Source: Blastococcus mobilis (GTDB taxonomy: Bacteria > Actinomycetota > Actinomycetes > Mycobacteriales > Geodermatophilaceae). From it: a stretch of 64,000 bases of DNA. The position numbers were made by a program, and so were the translations under genes. The DNA lies in NCBI RefSeq assembly GCF_900188025.1, contig NZ_FZNO01000020.1, positions 1-64,000 on the forward strand, written 5' to 3'. Shown one piece after another: positions 52,888-60,044 of the stretch; the first letter of the stretch is position 1, and each line of letters opens with the position of its first letter. The notes below the pieces were generated by a model. The model had not been told where the DNA came from. It ran no database searches and saw only the letters and a list, made by a program, of their open reading frames with translations.

Positions 52888-53088
52888 TCAGGGGGCGAGG
52901 GTTCCCCCGAACCCGCCGCCGGCCAGCTTCGCCATGAGCTGGGTCCCGTCCAGACCGATCGCGTCGAGCGCGCCGCCGTCCCGGTCGGTGTCGATCTCGT
53001 CGGGTAGGCGGCTCTCCACCTGGGCCGCGGTGTCGTTGTCGCCCTGGGTGCGCAACAGCCTGACCAGTTCCTGCTTGTCGAGCTTCAC
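52888..53088 (-). CDS. Small conserved hypothetical protein, 66 aa (paralogue of 26008-26208)
   Basis: A 66-residue protein (GTG 53088, GGAGGA upstream): KLDKQELVRLLRTQGDNDTA, LPDEIDTDRDGG and LDAIGLDGTQLMAKLAGGGFGG. It shares spacing, acidic DTDRD motif and Gly-rich tail with the copy at 26008. Function is unknown. Confidence 0.77.
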   Translation of the reverse strand: MKLDKQELVRLLRTQGDNDTAAQVESRLPDEIDTDRDGGALDAIGLDGTQLMAKLAGGGFGGTLAP

Positions 53089-53253
53089 GGGTCCTCCGTC
53101 CGTCGCCCCTCGGGCGTCCTCGCGAGTGTGGTGGGCATCACACAGCTCCGCAACGGCGGAACTCCGGAACCGGCCGGATCGCGATCCGGTCACGGCCGCG
53201 TTCATCCCGGCACCCCTCGGACGTCATAGAGGGTGACGAGGGGAGGCCCAGTG

Positions 53254-53328
53254 ATGGCGCGAAACGACGGCGATGCCACGGTGCGCCTCTTCGACGGCCA
53301 GGGGTCGCTCCTGGCGAGACGCCGCTGA
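53254..53328 (+). CDS. Candidate 24-residue small ORF
   Basis: ATG 53254 follows GAGGGGAGG at a suitable distance and encodes MARNDGDATVRLFDGQGSLL... ending at TGA 53328. It lies in a 345-base gap (53089-53434) with no other gene. Nothing else supports expression. Confidence 0.25.
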   Translation: MARNDGDATVRLFDGQGSLLARRR

Positions 53329-53434
53329 CGGGCGGGGTCAACGGAGGACCGAGCCGGCGTCGATGACCGCCATGCGGCAGCTGGTGGAGATGGCCCGACT
53401 GCGCAGGTGAGGTGGCCGAGGGCCGGTCCGCCGT

Positions 53435-53644
53435 TCAGTTCCGCGCGGAGCGCCGGACCAGGAAGCCACCGACCCCGGCCAGGACGACGCCGAGCACCAG
53501 CTGCCCGATGCCGACCGCTGCCTGGTCACTGGCGAACCAGGTCACCGAGGAGACCAGCAGGACCAGTGCCACGCCGAGAACGAGCAGTCCGACCAGGCGC
53601 TCGCGGCGGGCGTTGCGGGAGCCGGAGGGAACGGGGGCTGACAT
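53435..53644 (-). CDS. Small two-helix membrane protein, 69 aa
   Basis: A 69-residue protein with two hydrophobic segments (LVGLLVLGVALVLLVSSVTWF and AVGIGQLVLGVVLAGVGGFLV), basic ends, and SGSRNARRERL at the N-terminus. The ATG at 53644 is 21 bases from the GNAT stop, so the two are probably co-transcribed. No family was recognised. Confidence 0.68.
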   Translation of the reverse strand: MSAPVPSGSRNARRERLVGLLVLGVALVLLVSSVTWFASDQAAVGIGQLVLGVVLAGVGGFLVRRSARN

Positions 53645-53665
53645 GGCTCCCAGCCTGCCAGCCGC

Positions 53666-54181
53666 TCAGAGGCGGTGGACCAGCAGGATCTCCTCGCGGT
53701 CGTCGCCGGGGGCCACCCGGATGGCGCCGGGCACGCGACCGACCTCGGTGTAGCCCAGGCCGCGGTAGAACGCGTCCACGCCCGTGCCGCTCCGCGCGCC
53801 GAGGTAGAGGAACTCGAGGTCCCGGCTGCGGGCGATGTCGTGCACCCCGGCCATGAGCACCCGGCCGAGCCCCTGACCCTGGCGGGAGGGGTGGACCTGG
53901 ACCCGGAGCACCGTCGCCCAGTGCCGGCGCAGCGGACTGGACGAGCCGACGAGGGTGGCGAACCCCGCCGTCGCGCCGTCCACGGTGAGCAGCGCCAGCA
54001 CGTCGCGCTGCGACCGGACACCCTCGAGCAGCCGGTCGAGGACCGGCGCCACGTCGTCCTCGGTCACCGGGGGCACGAAGCCGACGGCGCCCCCGGCATT
54101 GGTCACGTCCGTCCAGCAGGACAGCAGCTCCTGCCGCAGGGAATCGTCGACATCGGACACGGCACGGACCTCGGCACCCAC
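53666..54181 (-). CDS. GNAT-family N-acetyltransferase
   Basis: A protein of about 171 residues with the acetyl-CoA motif VLRVQVHPSRQGQGLGRVLM and the later DAFYRGLGYTEVGRVPG. The N-terminus ELLSCWTDVTNAGGAVGF resembles actinobacterial GNATs of unknown substrate. GTG 54181 follows AAGGA; an upstream GTG at 54220 would add 13 residues and reach the divergent arsR promoter. Confidence 0.87.
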   Translation of the reverse strand: MGAEVRAVSDVDDSLRQELLSCWTDVTNAGGAVGFVPPVTEDDVAPVLDRLLEGVRSQRDVLALLTVDGATAGFATLVGSSSPLRRHWATVLRVQVHPSRQGQGLGRVLMAGVHDIARSRDLEFLYLGARSGTGVDAFYRGLGYTEVGRVPGAIRVAPGDDREEILLVHRL

Positions 54182-54226
54182 GGGTCCATCCTTGCGCGAC
54201 CAGTCCCGCGCCTCGCGCACGAGGGC

Positions 54227-54256
54227 CTGTCAGGCAAGCTTCTACTTGCCTATTGT
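54227..54256 (+). promoter_or_regulatory. arsR promoter with operator in the spacer
   Basis: -35 CTGTCA (54227-54232) and -10 TATTGT (54251-54256) are separated by 18 bases. The palindrome AGGCAAG-N6-CTTGCCT (54232-54251) fills the spacer. The -10 ends six bases before GTG 54263, so the mRNA is probably leaderless. Autorepression by the downstream ArsR protein is inferred. Confidence 0.72.
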
Positions 54257-54262
54257 TCCGTC

Positions 54263-54535
54263 GTGGGCGACGTGTTCAAGGCCCTCGCGGACCCCACCCG
54301 GCGCGCCATCCTCGATGAGCTCCAGGAGCGGACCGGCCAGACCCTGTTCGAGCTCTGCGCGCGGTTGATCAGCAAGCACGGGGTCAGCTCGTCCCGGCAG
54401 GCGGTCTCCCAGCACCTGGACGTCCTCGAGGCCGCGGGCCTGGTGCGGACCCGCCGCGAGGGTCGCTACAAGTTCCACGACCTGGACACCTCGCCGCTGC
54501 GCACCATCACCGACCGGTGGCGGATCGACTCCTGA
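54263..54535 (+). CDS. ArsR-family transcriptional repressor
   Basis: A 90-residue winged-helix protein: VFKALADPTRRAILDELQERTGQTLFELCARL, then GVSSSRQAVSQHLDVLEAAGLVRTRREGR. The wing KFHDLDTSPLRTI matches the glyoxalase/SRPBCC-linked class. It is followed after 11 bases by a VOC protein gene with its own GAGGAG. GTG 54263 is set by the leaderless promoter. Confidence 0.88.
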   Translation: MGDVFKALADPTRRAILDELQERTGQTLFELCARLISKHGVSSSRQAVSQHLDVLEAAGLVRTRREGRYKFHDLDTSPLRTITDRWRIDS

Positions 54536-54546
54536 GGAGAACGACC

Positions 54547-54930
54547 ATGCGGATCAACCTGGCCAGCGTCCTGGTCGACGACCAGGAGAAGGCGCTGCCC
54601 TTCTACACCGACGTCCTGGGCTTCGTGAAGAAGACCGAGGTCCCGATGGGCGAGCACCGGTGGCTCACCGTCGTGTCCCCGGAGGACCCCCACGGCGTGG
54701 AACTGGTGCTCGAGCCCGACGAGCACCCGGCGGCCAAGCCGTTCAAGGCGGCGCTCACGGCCGACGGCATCCCGTCCACCTCCTTCGCCGTGGACGACGT
54801 CCGCAAGGAGTACGAGCGGCTGAAGGGGCTCGGGGTCACCTTCACCCAGGAGCCGACGGAGATGGGGCCGGTGACGACCGCGGTCCTCGACGACACCTGC
54901 GGCAACCTCATCATGATCGCCGGCGCCTGA
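54547..54930 (+). CDS. VOC/glyoxalase-family protein
   Basis: A 127-residue vicinal-oxygen-chelate protein with two beta-alpha-beta-beta-beta modules: INLASVLVDDQEKALPFYTDVLGF and SFAVDDVRKEYERLKGLGVTF to TTAVLDDTCGNLIMIAG. Metal ligands are plausible in HRWLTV and GVELVLE. It may detoxify a small electrophile. It is regulated with the ArsR gene. Confidence 0.9.
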   Translation: MRINLASVLVDDQEKALPFYTDVLGFVKKTEVPMGEHRWLTVVSPEDPHGVELVLEPDEHPAAKPFKAALTADGIPSTSFAVDDVRKEYERLKGLGVTFTQEPTEMGPVTTAVLDDTCGNLIMIAGA

Positions 54931-54931
54931 G

Positions 54932-55381
54932 GGCCCGGCGGCAACCCGGCCCGGCGACGTCGCCGAGGCCCGGCTGACCGACGCGCTGCGCACGGACGTC
55001 GGCTTCCTGCCCCGCCTGTCCCTGGTCGCCGTCCGCGACGACGTCGCCGGCCATGTGCTGGCGACCCGCGGCCGGCTGGACCCCCTCGGCGTTCCGGCCC
55101 TGGGACTGGGGCCGCTCGGCGTCCGACCCGAGGCGCAGCGCCAGGAGGTGGGCACTGCCCTGGTGCACGCCCTGCTCGCGGTGGCCGAAGCGTACGACGA
55201 GCGGGTCGTCGCCGTGCTGGGAGCCCCCGCCGACTACCGCCGGTTCGACTTCCGGCCGGCCGTGGAGCTCGGCATCACCGCGCCGGACCCGGCCTGGGGC
55301 GCGCACTTCCCGGCCCGGCACCTCACCGGACCGCCGGTGGGCGGCGCCTTCCGGTACGCGTCCCCGTTCGACCGTCTCTGA
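54932..55381 (+). pseudogene. N-terminally truncated GNAT acetyltransferase
   Basis: The open frame encodes GDVAEARLTDALRTDVGFLPRLSLVAV, then LGPLGVRPEAQRQEVGTALVHALL (acetyl-CoA motif) and an ending typical of YhbS-like GNATs. The first 30-40 residues of the family and a start codon are missing; sequence begins directly at the VOC stop. An internal GTG at 55055 could start a 108-residue remnant. Deletion at the gene junction is likely. Confidence 0.6.
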
Positions 55382-55383
55382 GG

Positions 55384-56949
55384 TCAGCCGCCGCGGGTCG
55401 GCGGCTCACCGGCCGCCCGTGCCTCCGCCGCGCGGGCCGGGTCGTAGGCGCAGGCGTCGACCACGTCGGCGGCCGGCGCCTGCGCCGGGCTCGGCGTCGC
55501 CGGTGCCGGCGCCGACGGCGTCGCGGAGGCGGGGACGTCGGCGGGCGGGGCGGGCGGCTCCTCCGTGGGCGTGGCGGGCAGCGCGATCGCGTCCTGGACG
55601 ATCTGTCGCATCCGCGCGTAGTCCGGGTACGCCGGGTCGATCACGGTGGCGTCGAACACGACGCTGCGGACCCCCGAGTCCTTCACCAGGAATCCCAGGT
55701 CGACGAAGTCGTCGAGAGCGGATCGGGGGATGTCGGTGCTGACGATGTCCTGGGTGGTGGCCGCCAGTTCCTGGTACCGCTGCAGCAGGGTGACCGGGTC
55801 CGCGGCGTCGATGATCGCGTCGATCGTGCAGCGCTGCCGGTCCATGCGGTCGTAGTCGGTGAGCCCGAAGCGGCCGCGGGCGAAGTCCAGCGCCCGGGCG
55901 CCGTCCATGTGCTGGTCCGGCCCCGGCTCGATGTAGTCGTCCGGCAGCGCGCCGGTACCGGGATTGCCGCCGATCGGCACGTAGTAGTTCACGTTCACCG
56001 TGATGCCGCCGAGCGCGTCGACGAGCCGGCTGAACCCGTCGAGGTTGACCAGCACGTAGTAGTCGATGCTCAGTCCGAGCGCCTCGCCGACGCCGAGCTT
56101 CAGGAAGTCCGCTCCCGGGTCGTCGCTCGGGCCGAGGATGTCCGGGTACGCCGCCGGGCCGTTCCGGTAGACGGCGTTGAGCAGGCTCTCGCTCTCCGCG
56201 CCCGCCTCGAATCCCTCAGGGTAGACCTCGGCCAGCGGGCTGCCGGCCGGGAACGGCAGGTTCTCGAGGTTGCGCGGCAGGCTGAACAGCGTGGTCTCAC
56301 CGGTCTCGGTGGCGATGCTGGCCACGACCACCGTGTCGGTGCGCACCCCTTCGCGGCCCTCGCCCCCGTCCCCGCCGAGGAGCAGGACATTGACCCGCTC
56401 CTTGTCGCCGAACGGGTCAGGGGTGTCGACGACCGTCGCCGACTTCCCGTCGTCGAACACCCCGGCGATCAGGTCCCGCTGCGTGAAGGCCAGCCTGCTC
56501 GCCAGCACCGCGGGCACCGCCACCACGGCGACCAGCAGGGTCACGACGAGCGCACCGAGGACGCGCCGGCCGCGGGGGGTACCGCCCGGGAGCAGCATGC
56601 GGTAGCCGGCGACCACCACGATCGCCCAGAGCAGGGCGACGAGGGTGATCCCGCCGACGATCCAGAGCAGCGAGTCGGTGTCGACGGTGGCCCGGACGGC
56701 GACCCGCCGTCCACCGGTCGCCAGCCATGCGCCGCCGCCCAGGAGGAGCAGGAAGACCAGAAGGGTGAGGACGCCGAGCCGCCGGCGCCCCGCGGCGAGG
56801 AACGCCGTCCCCGGGAGGATGGCGCCGAGCGCGGTGAGGCCCAGGGCGGCGCCGAAGGTCCGTTCCCGGTGGTGACGGGAACGGGGCGACCCGACCGGAG
56901 TGACCCCGTCCGGGGAAGCCTCGGCACGGGAATCGTTGCCGGCGCTCAC
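55384..56949 (-). CDS. LytR-CpsA-Psr (LCP) family cell-wall ligase
   Basis: A 521-residue membrane protein. The N-terminus has three to four transmembrane segments (about 33-160). The LCP domain (about 190-410) shows RVNVLLLGGDGGEGREGVRTDTVVVASI, LFSLPRNLENLPFP, and FARGRFGLTDYDRMDRQR with the phosphate-binding arginines. LCP enzymes attach arabinogalactan- or teichoic-type polymers to peptidoglycan. The tail is Ala/Pro-rich. GTG 56949 is the start. Confidence 0.93.
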   Translation of the reverse strand: MSAGNDSRAEASPDGVTPVGSPRSRHHRERTFGAALGLTALGAILPGTAFLAAGRRRLGVLTLLVFLLLLGGGAWLATGGRRVAVRATVDTDSLLWIVGGITLVALLWAIVVVAGYRMLLPGGTPRGRRVLGALVVTLLVAVVAVPAVLASRLAFTQRDLIAGVFDDGKSATVVDTPDPFGDKERVNVLLLGGDGGEGREGVRTDTVVVASIATETGETTLFSLPRNLENLPFPAGSPLAEVYPEGFEAGAESESLLNAVYRNGPAAYPDILGPSDDPGADFLKLGVGEALGLSIDYYVLVNLDGFSRLVDALGGITVNVNYYVPIGGNPGTGALPDDYIEPGPDQHMDGARALDFARGRFGLTDYDRMDRQRCTIDAIIDAADPVTLLQRYQELAATTQDIVSTDIPRSALDDFVDLGFLVKDSGVRSVVFDATVIDPAYPDYARMRQIVQDAIALPATPTEEPPAPPADVPASATPSAPAPATPSPAQAPAADVVDACAYDPARAAEARAAGEPPTRGG

Positions 56950-57136
56950 GCGCCGGCCGTCGCCACGCGCTGCCGGACCATGCCTTCATGATCGCACCGA
57001 CGGGCGCGCGGCGTCCCCGGAACGGCCGACCCGGGACCCGACGAGCCCCCGCACCGGGCCTGACGGCCTCCGCACGTGGTGCCGAGGGGTGAGCCGGGGC
57101 GGATCGGGGAACCCAAGGGGTGACCACGACCGTTGG

Positions 57137-57165
57137 TTACGGTGGCGTAAGTTACGTCAGCGTAG
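57137..57165. promoter_or_regulatory. Tandem TTACG-N4-CGTA operator before the desaturase
   Basis: TTACGGTGGCGTAA (57137-57150) is a perfect inverted repeat in its arms; TTACGTCAGCGTAG (57152-57165) is a near copy starting 15 bases later. They end 24 bases before the desaturase ATG. The layout is typical of a TetR-type lipid regulator; the regulator is not in the window. Confidence 0.65.
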
Positions 57166-57189
57166 GTCAGGTCCATCCGGGAGGTCCCC

Positions 57190-58140
57190 ATGCCACAGAC
57201 ACCCCCGCACGCAGCAGTGCTGACCGAGCTCGAGCCGGTGGTCGCGCAGAATCTGGACCGCCACATCAAGCTGGCCAAGGAATGGCACCCCCACGACTAC
57301 GTGCCGTGGGACGAGGGCCGGAACTTCGCCTTCCTGGGCGGGGAGGACTGGAGTCCCGAGCAGTCCCGGCTGGACGAGACGGCGAAGGCCGCGATGTTCG
57401 TCAACCTGCTCACCGAGGACAACCTGCCCAGTTACCACCGTGAGATCGCCACCCGCTTCGGCCGGGACGGAGCGTGGGGCGAGTGGGTGGGCCGCTGGAC
57501 GGCGGAGGAGGGCCGGCACGGCATCGCGATCCGCGACTATCTCGTGGTCACCCGCGGCGTCGACCCGGTCGAGCTCGAGCGGGCCCGGATGGACTACATG
57601 ACCACCGGCTACGACTCCGGTGACAAGAGTCCCCTCGAGGCGGTCGCCTACGTGTCCTTCCAGGAGCTGGCCACCCGGGTCTCGCATCGCAACACCGGCC
57701 GAGCCACCGGCGACCCGATCGCCGACAAGCTCCTGGCCCGCATCGCGACCGACGAGAACCTGCACATGGTCTTCTACCGCAACCTGGTGACCGCGGCGTT
57801 CGACATCAACCCCGACGAGATGATGAAGGCCGTGGCCAAGGAGGTCATGACCTTCGAGATGCCCGGCGCGAACATGGCCAACTTCCGCAAGAACTCGACG
57901 ATCATCGCCAAGGCCGGCATCTACGACCTGCGCCTGCACCACGACGAGGTGGTCAGCCCCATCCTGCGCACGTGGAAGGTCTTCGAGCGCAGCGACTTCG
58001 GTCCCGAGGGCGAGCGGGCCCGGGAGGAACTGGCCCAGTTCCTCACCGGCCTGGACGCCCAGGCGACGAGGTTCGTGGAGAGCCGGGAGCGGCTGCGTGC
58101 CCGCATGGCGGCCAAGGGCGAGATCCCCGTCCAGGTCTGA
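57190..58140 (+). CDS. Acyl-ACP desaturase, ferritin-like diiron
   Basis: A 316-residue DesA-type stearoyl/acyl-ACP desaturase. Diiron ligands are visible in TEDNLPSYHREI, WTAEEGRHGIAIRDYL and IATDENLHMVFYR (two ExxH motifs). It introduces a cis double bond in acyl-ACP. The ATG at 57190 follows GGGAGG. It probably responds to membrane lipid state through the tandem operator. Confidence 0.95.
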   Translation: MPQTPPHAAVLTELEPVVAQNLDRHIKLAKEWHPHDYVPWDEGRNFAFLGGEDWSPEQSRLDETAKAAMFVNLLTEDNLPSYHREIATRFGRDGAWGEWVGRWTAEEGRHGIAIRDYLVVTRGVDPVELERARMDYMTTGYDSGDKSPLEAVAYVSFQELATRVSHRNTGRATGDPIADKLLARIATDENLHMVFYRNLVTAAFDINPDEMMKAVAKEVMTFEMPGANMANFRKNSTIIAKAGIYDLRLHHDEVVSPILRTWKVFERSDFGPEGERAREELAQFLTGLDAQATRFVESRERLRARMAAKGEIPVQV

Positions 58141-58224
58141 GCGGAGGCACCCAGGCTCCCGGGCGCGGCGCGGCGCGGCGGGGCGCCTGGCGGCGGTGTC
58201 GGCCGGTAGGCCGACAATGACTCG

Positions 58225-59016
58225 ATGCGCCTCGCCACGTGGAACGTCAACTCCATCCGCAGCCGCGCCGACCGCGTGGCGGCCTGGCTGCAACGCAGCG
58301 ACGTCGACGTCGTCGCCCTGCAGGAGACCAAGTGCCGGGACGACCAGTTCCCGGAGGAGCGCTTCGCCGACCTCGGCTATCAGGTCGCCCACGTGGGCTA
58401 CTCGCAGTGGAACGGCGTGGCGATCCTGTCCCGCATCGGGATCGACGACGTGGAGATCGGCTTCCCGGGCCAGCCGTGCTGGGGTGAGGACCCGAGCACG
58501 GAGGCCCGCGCGCTCGGCGCCACCTGCGGCGGGGTGCGGGTGTGGAGCCTCTACGTTCCCAACGGCCGCACGCTCGCCGACCCCCACTACCAGTACAAGC
58601 TCGAGTGGCTGGCGGCCCTGCGCACCACGGCCGCCGGCTGGCTGACGGAGGACCCCACCGCCGCCGTGGCCCTGGTCGGCGACTGGAACATCGCACTGGA
58701 GAACGACGACGTGTGGGACATGGCCGTCTTCGCCCACTCCACGCACGTCTCCCCGCCCGAGCGGGCCGCCTTCCGGGCGATCCTGGAGGCCGGGTACGCC
58801 GACGTCGTGCGACCCCACACGCCCGGTCCGGGCGTCTACACGTACTGGGACTACACCCAGCTGCGCTTCCCCCGCCGCGAGGGCATGCGGATCGACTTCG
58901 TGCTCGGCTCCCCCGCGCTGGCCGGGCGGGTGACCGGCGCGCTCATCGACCGGGAGGAGCGCAAGGGCAAGGGTGCCAGCGACCACGCCCCCGTGATAGT
59001 CGACCTCGCCGACTGA
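58225..59016 (+). CDS. xth: Exodeoxyribonuclease III
   Basis: A 263-residue AP endonuclease/exonuclease: LATWNVNSIRSR, LQETKCRDDQFPE (Glu), SLYVPNG, VGDWNIALENDD (Asp/Asn), GMRIDFVLGSP and ASDHAPVIVDL (His). A GACAAT -10 ends six bases before the ATG, so the mRNA is probably leaderless. It acts in base excision repair. Confidence 0.95.
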   Translation: MRLATWNVNSIRSRADRVAAWLQRSDVDVVALQETKCRDDQFPEERFADLGYQVAHVGYSQWNGVAILSRIGIDDVEIGFPGQPCWGEDPSTEARALGATCGGVRVWSLYVPNGRTLADPHYQYKLEWLAALRTTAAGWLTEDPTAAVALVGDWNIALENDDVWDMAVFAHSTHVSPPERAAFRAILEAGYADVVRPHTPGPGVYTYWDYTQLRFPRREGMRIDFVLGSPALAGRVTGALIDREERKGKGASDHAPVIVDLAD

Positions 59017-59169
59017 GGCAGTGGGCTCCGTCCTGGGCTGTGACTACTGCGCAACGGCTGGTGACGGTCCCGGTCCCAGGATCGGGACGAGCTCACTCAG
59101 GCGGCGGGCACCATGCCGTGGGGGTCGGGCTCGGCCCCGTCTGTGCTCGAGGACGTAGCGTGGCCTCCC

Positions 59170-59916
59170 GTGCTCGTCCTGCTGCCGCCGTCGGAGACCA
59201 AGGCCCCGGGTGGCGACGGCGCCCCGCTGGACCTCACCGCGCTCACCGCCCCGGAGCTGACCGGGGTTCGTACGGAGATCGCCGAGGCGCTGGTCAAGCT
59301 CGCCGACGACGTGCCCGCGTCCCGCGCGGCCCTCGGCCTCTCGCCGAAGCAGGACGCCGAGATCACCCGCAACGCGCAGCTGTGGACCAGCCCCACGCGG
59401 CCGGCCCTGGAGCGCTACACCGGGGTCCTCTACGACGCCCTGGACGTCGGCTCGATGACACGGGCGCAGCGTGGGCGGGCCGACCGCCGACTCGCGGTCG
59501 GCTCCGCCTTGTTCGGTCTGGTCCGCGGTCACGACCGGATCCCGGCCTACCGGCTGTCCGCCGGCTCGGCGCTGCCCGGCCTGCCCTCCCTGCGGGCGCT
59601 GTGGAGGCCGGTCCTCTCCCCCGTCCTGGCCGACGTCGACGAACTCGTCGTCGACCTGCGCAGCGGCTCCTACGCCGCCCTCGCGCCCGTGCCCGGCGCC
59701 GTGACGGTGGACGTCGTCAGCGAACGGCCGGACGGCAGCCGGTCGGTGGTCAGCCACTTCAACAAGGCACACAAGGGACGGGTGGCGCGGCTGCTCGCCC
59801 TCACGACCGCGGAACCCACGGACGTCGTGCGCCTCAGGAGCCTGTTGAGGCGGGCGGGGTTGCACGTGGAACATGACGGGGGAACGGCACTGATCCTCGT
59901 CGTGCCGGCCTCCTGA
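59170..59916 (+). CDS. yaaA: YaaA-family peroxide stress protein
   Basis: A 248-residue DUF328/YaaA protein: LLPPSETKAPGGDG, AALGLSPKQDAEITRNAQL, RYTGVLYDALD, SGSYAALAP and SHFNKAHKGRVARLL, the family signature. E. coli YaaA lowers free iron during peroxide stress and binds DNA. GTG 59170 is preferred; TAGCGT (59156-59161) forms a -10, suggesting a leaderless mRNA. Confidence 0.9.
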   Translation: MLVLLPPSETKAPGGDGAPLDLTALTAPELTGVRTEIAEALVKLADDVPASRAALGLSPKQDAEITRNAQLWTSPTRPALERYTGVLYDALDVGSMTRAQRGRADRRLAVGSALFGLVRGHDRIPAYRLSAGSALPGLPSLRALWRPVLSPVLADVDELVVDLRSGSYAALAPVPGAVTVDVVSERPDGSRSVVSHFNKAHKGRVARLLALTTAEPTDVVRLRSLLRRAGLHVEHDGGTALILVVPAS

Positions 59917-60044
59917 CGGGGTGACTAGCTCACGGATCGGTTGCGCGCAACGGACGACCCATGGCATAACTGTCCCGTGGCCGCGACGCGAACAACGTAG
60001 TCGGCGGCCCCGTAGGTCCCCGGCCCGCCGGGCGGAAGGGCATC

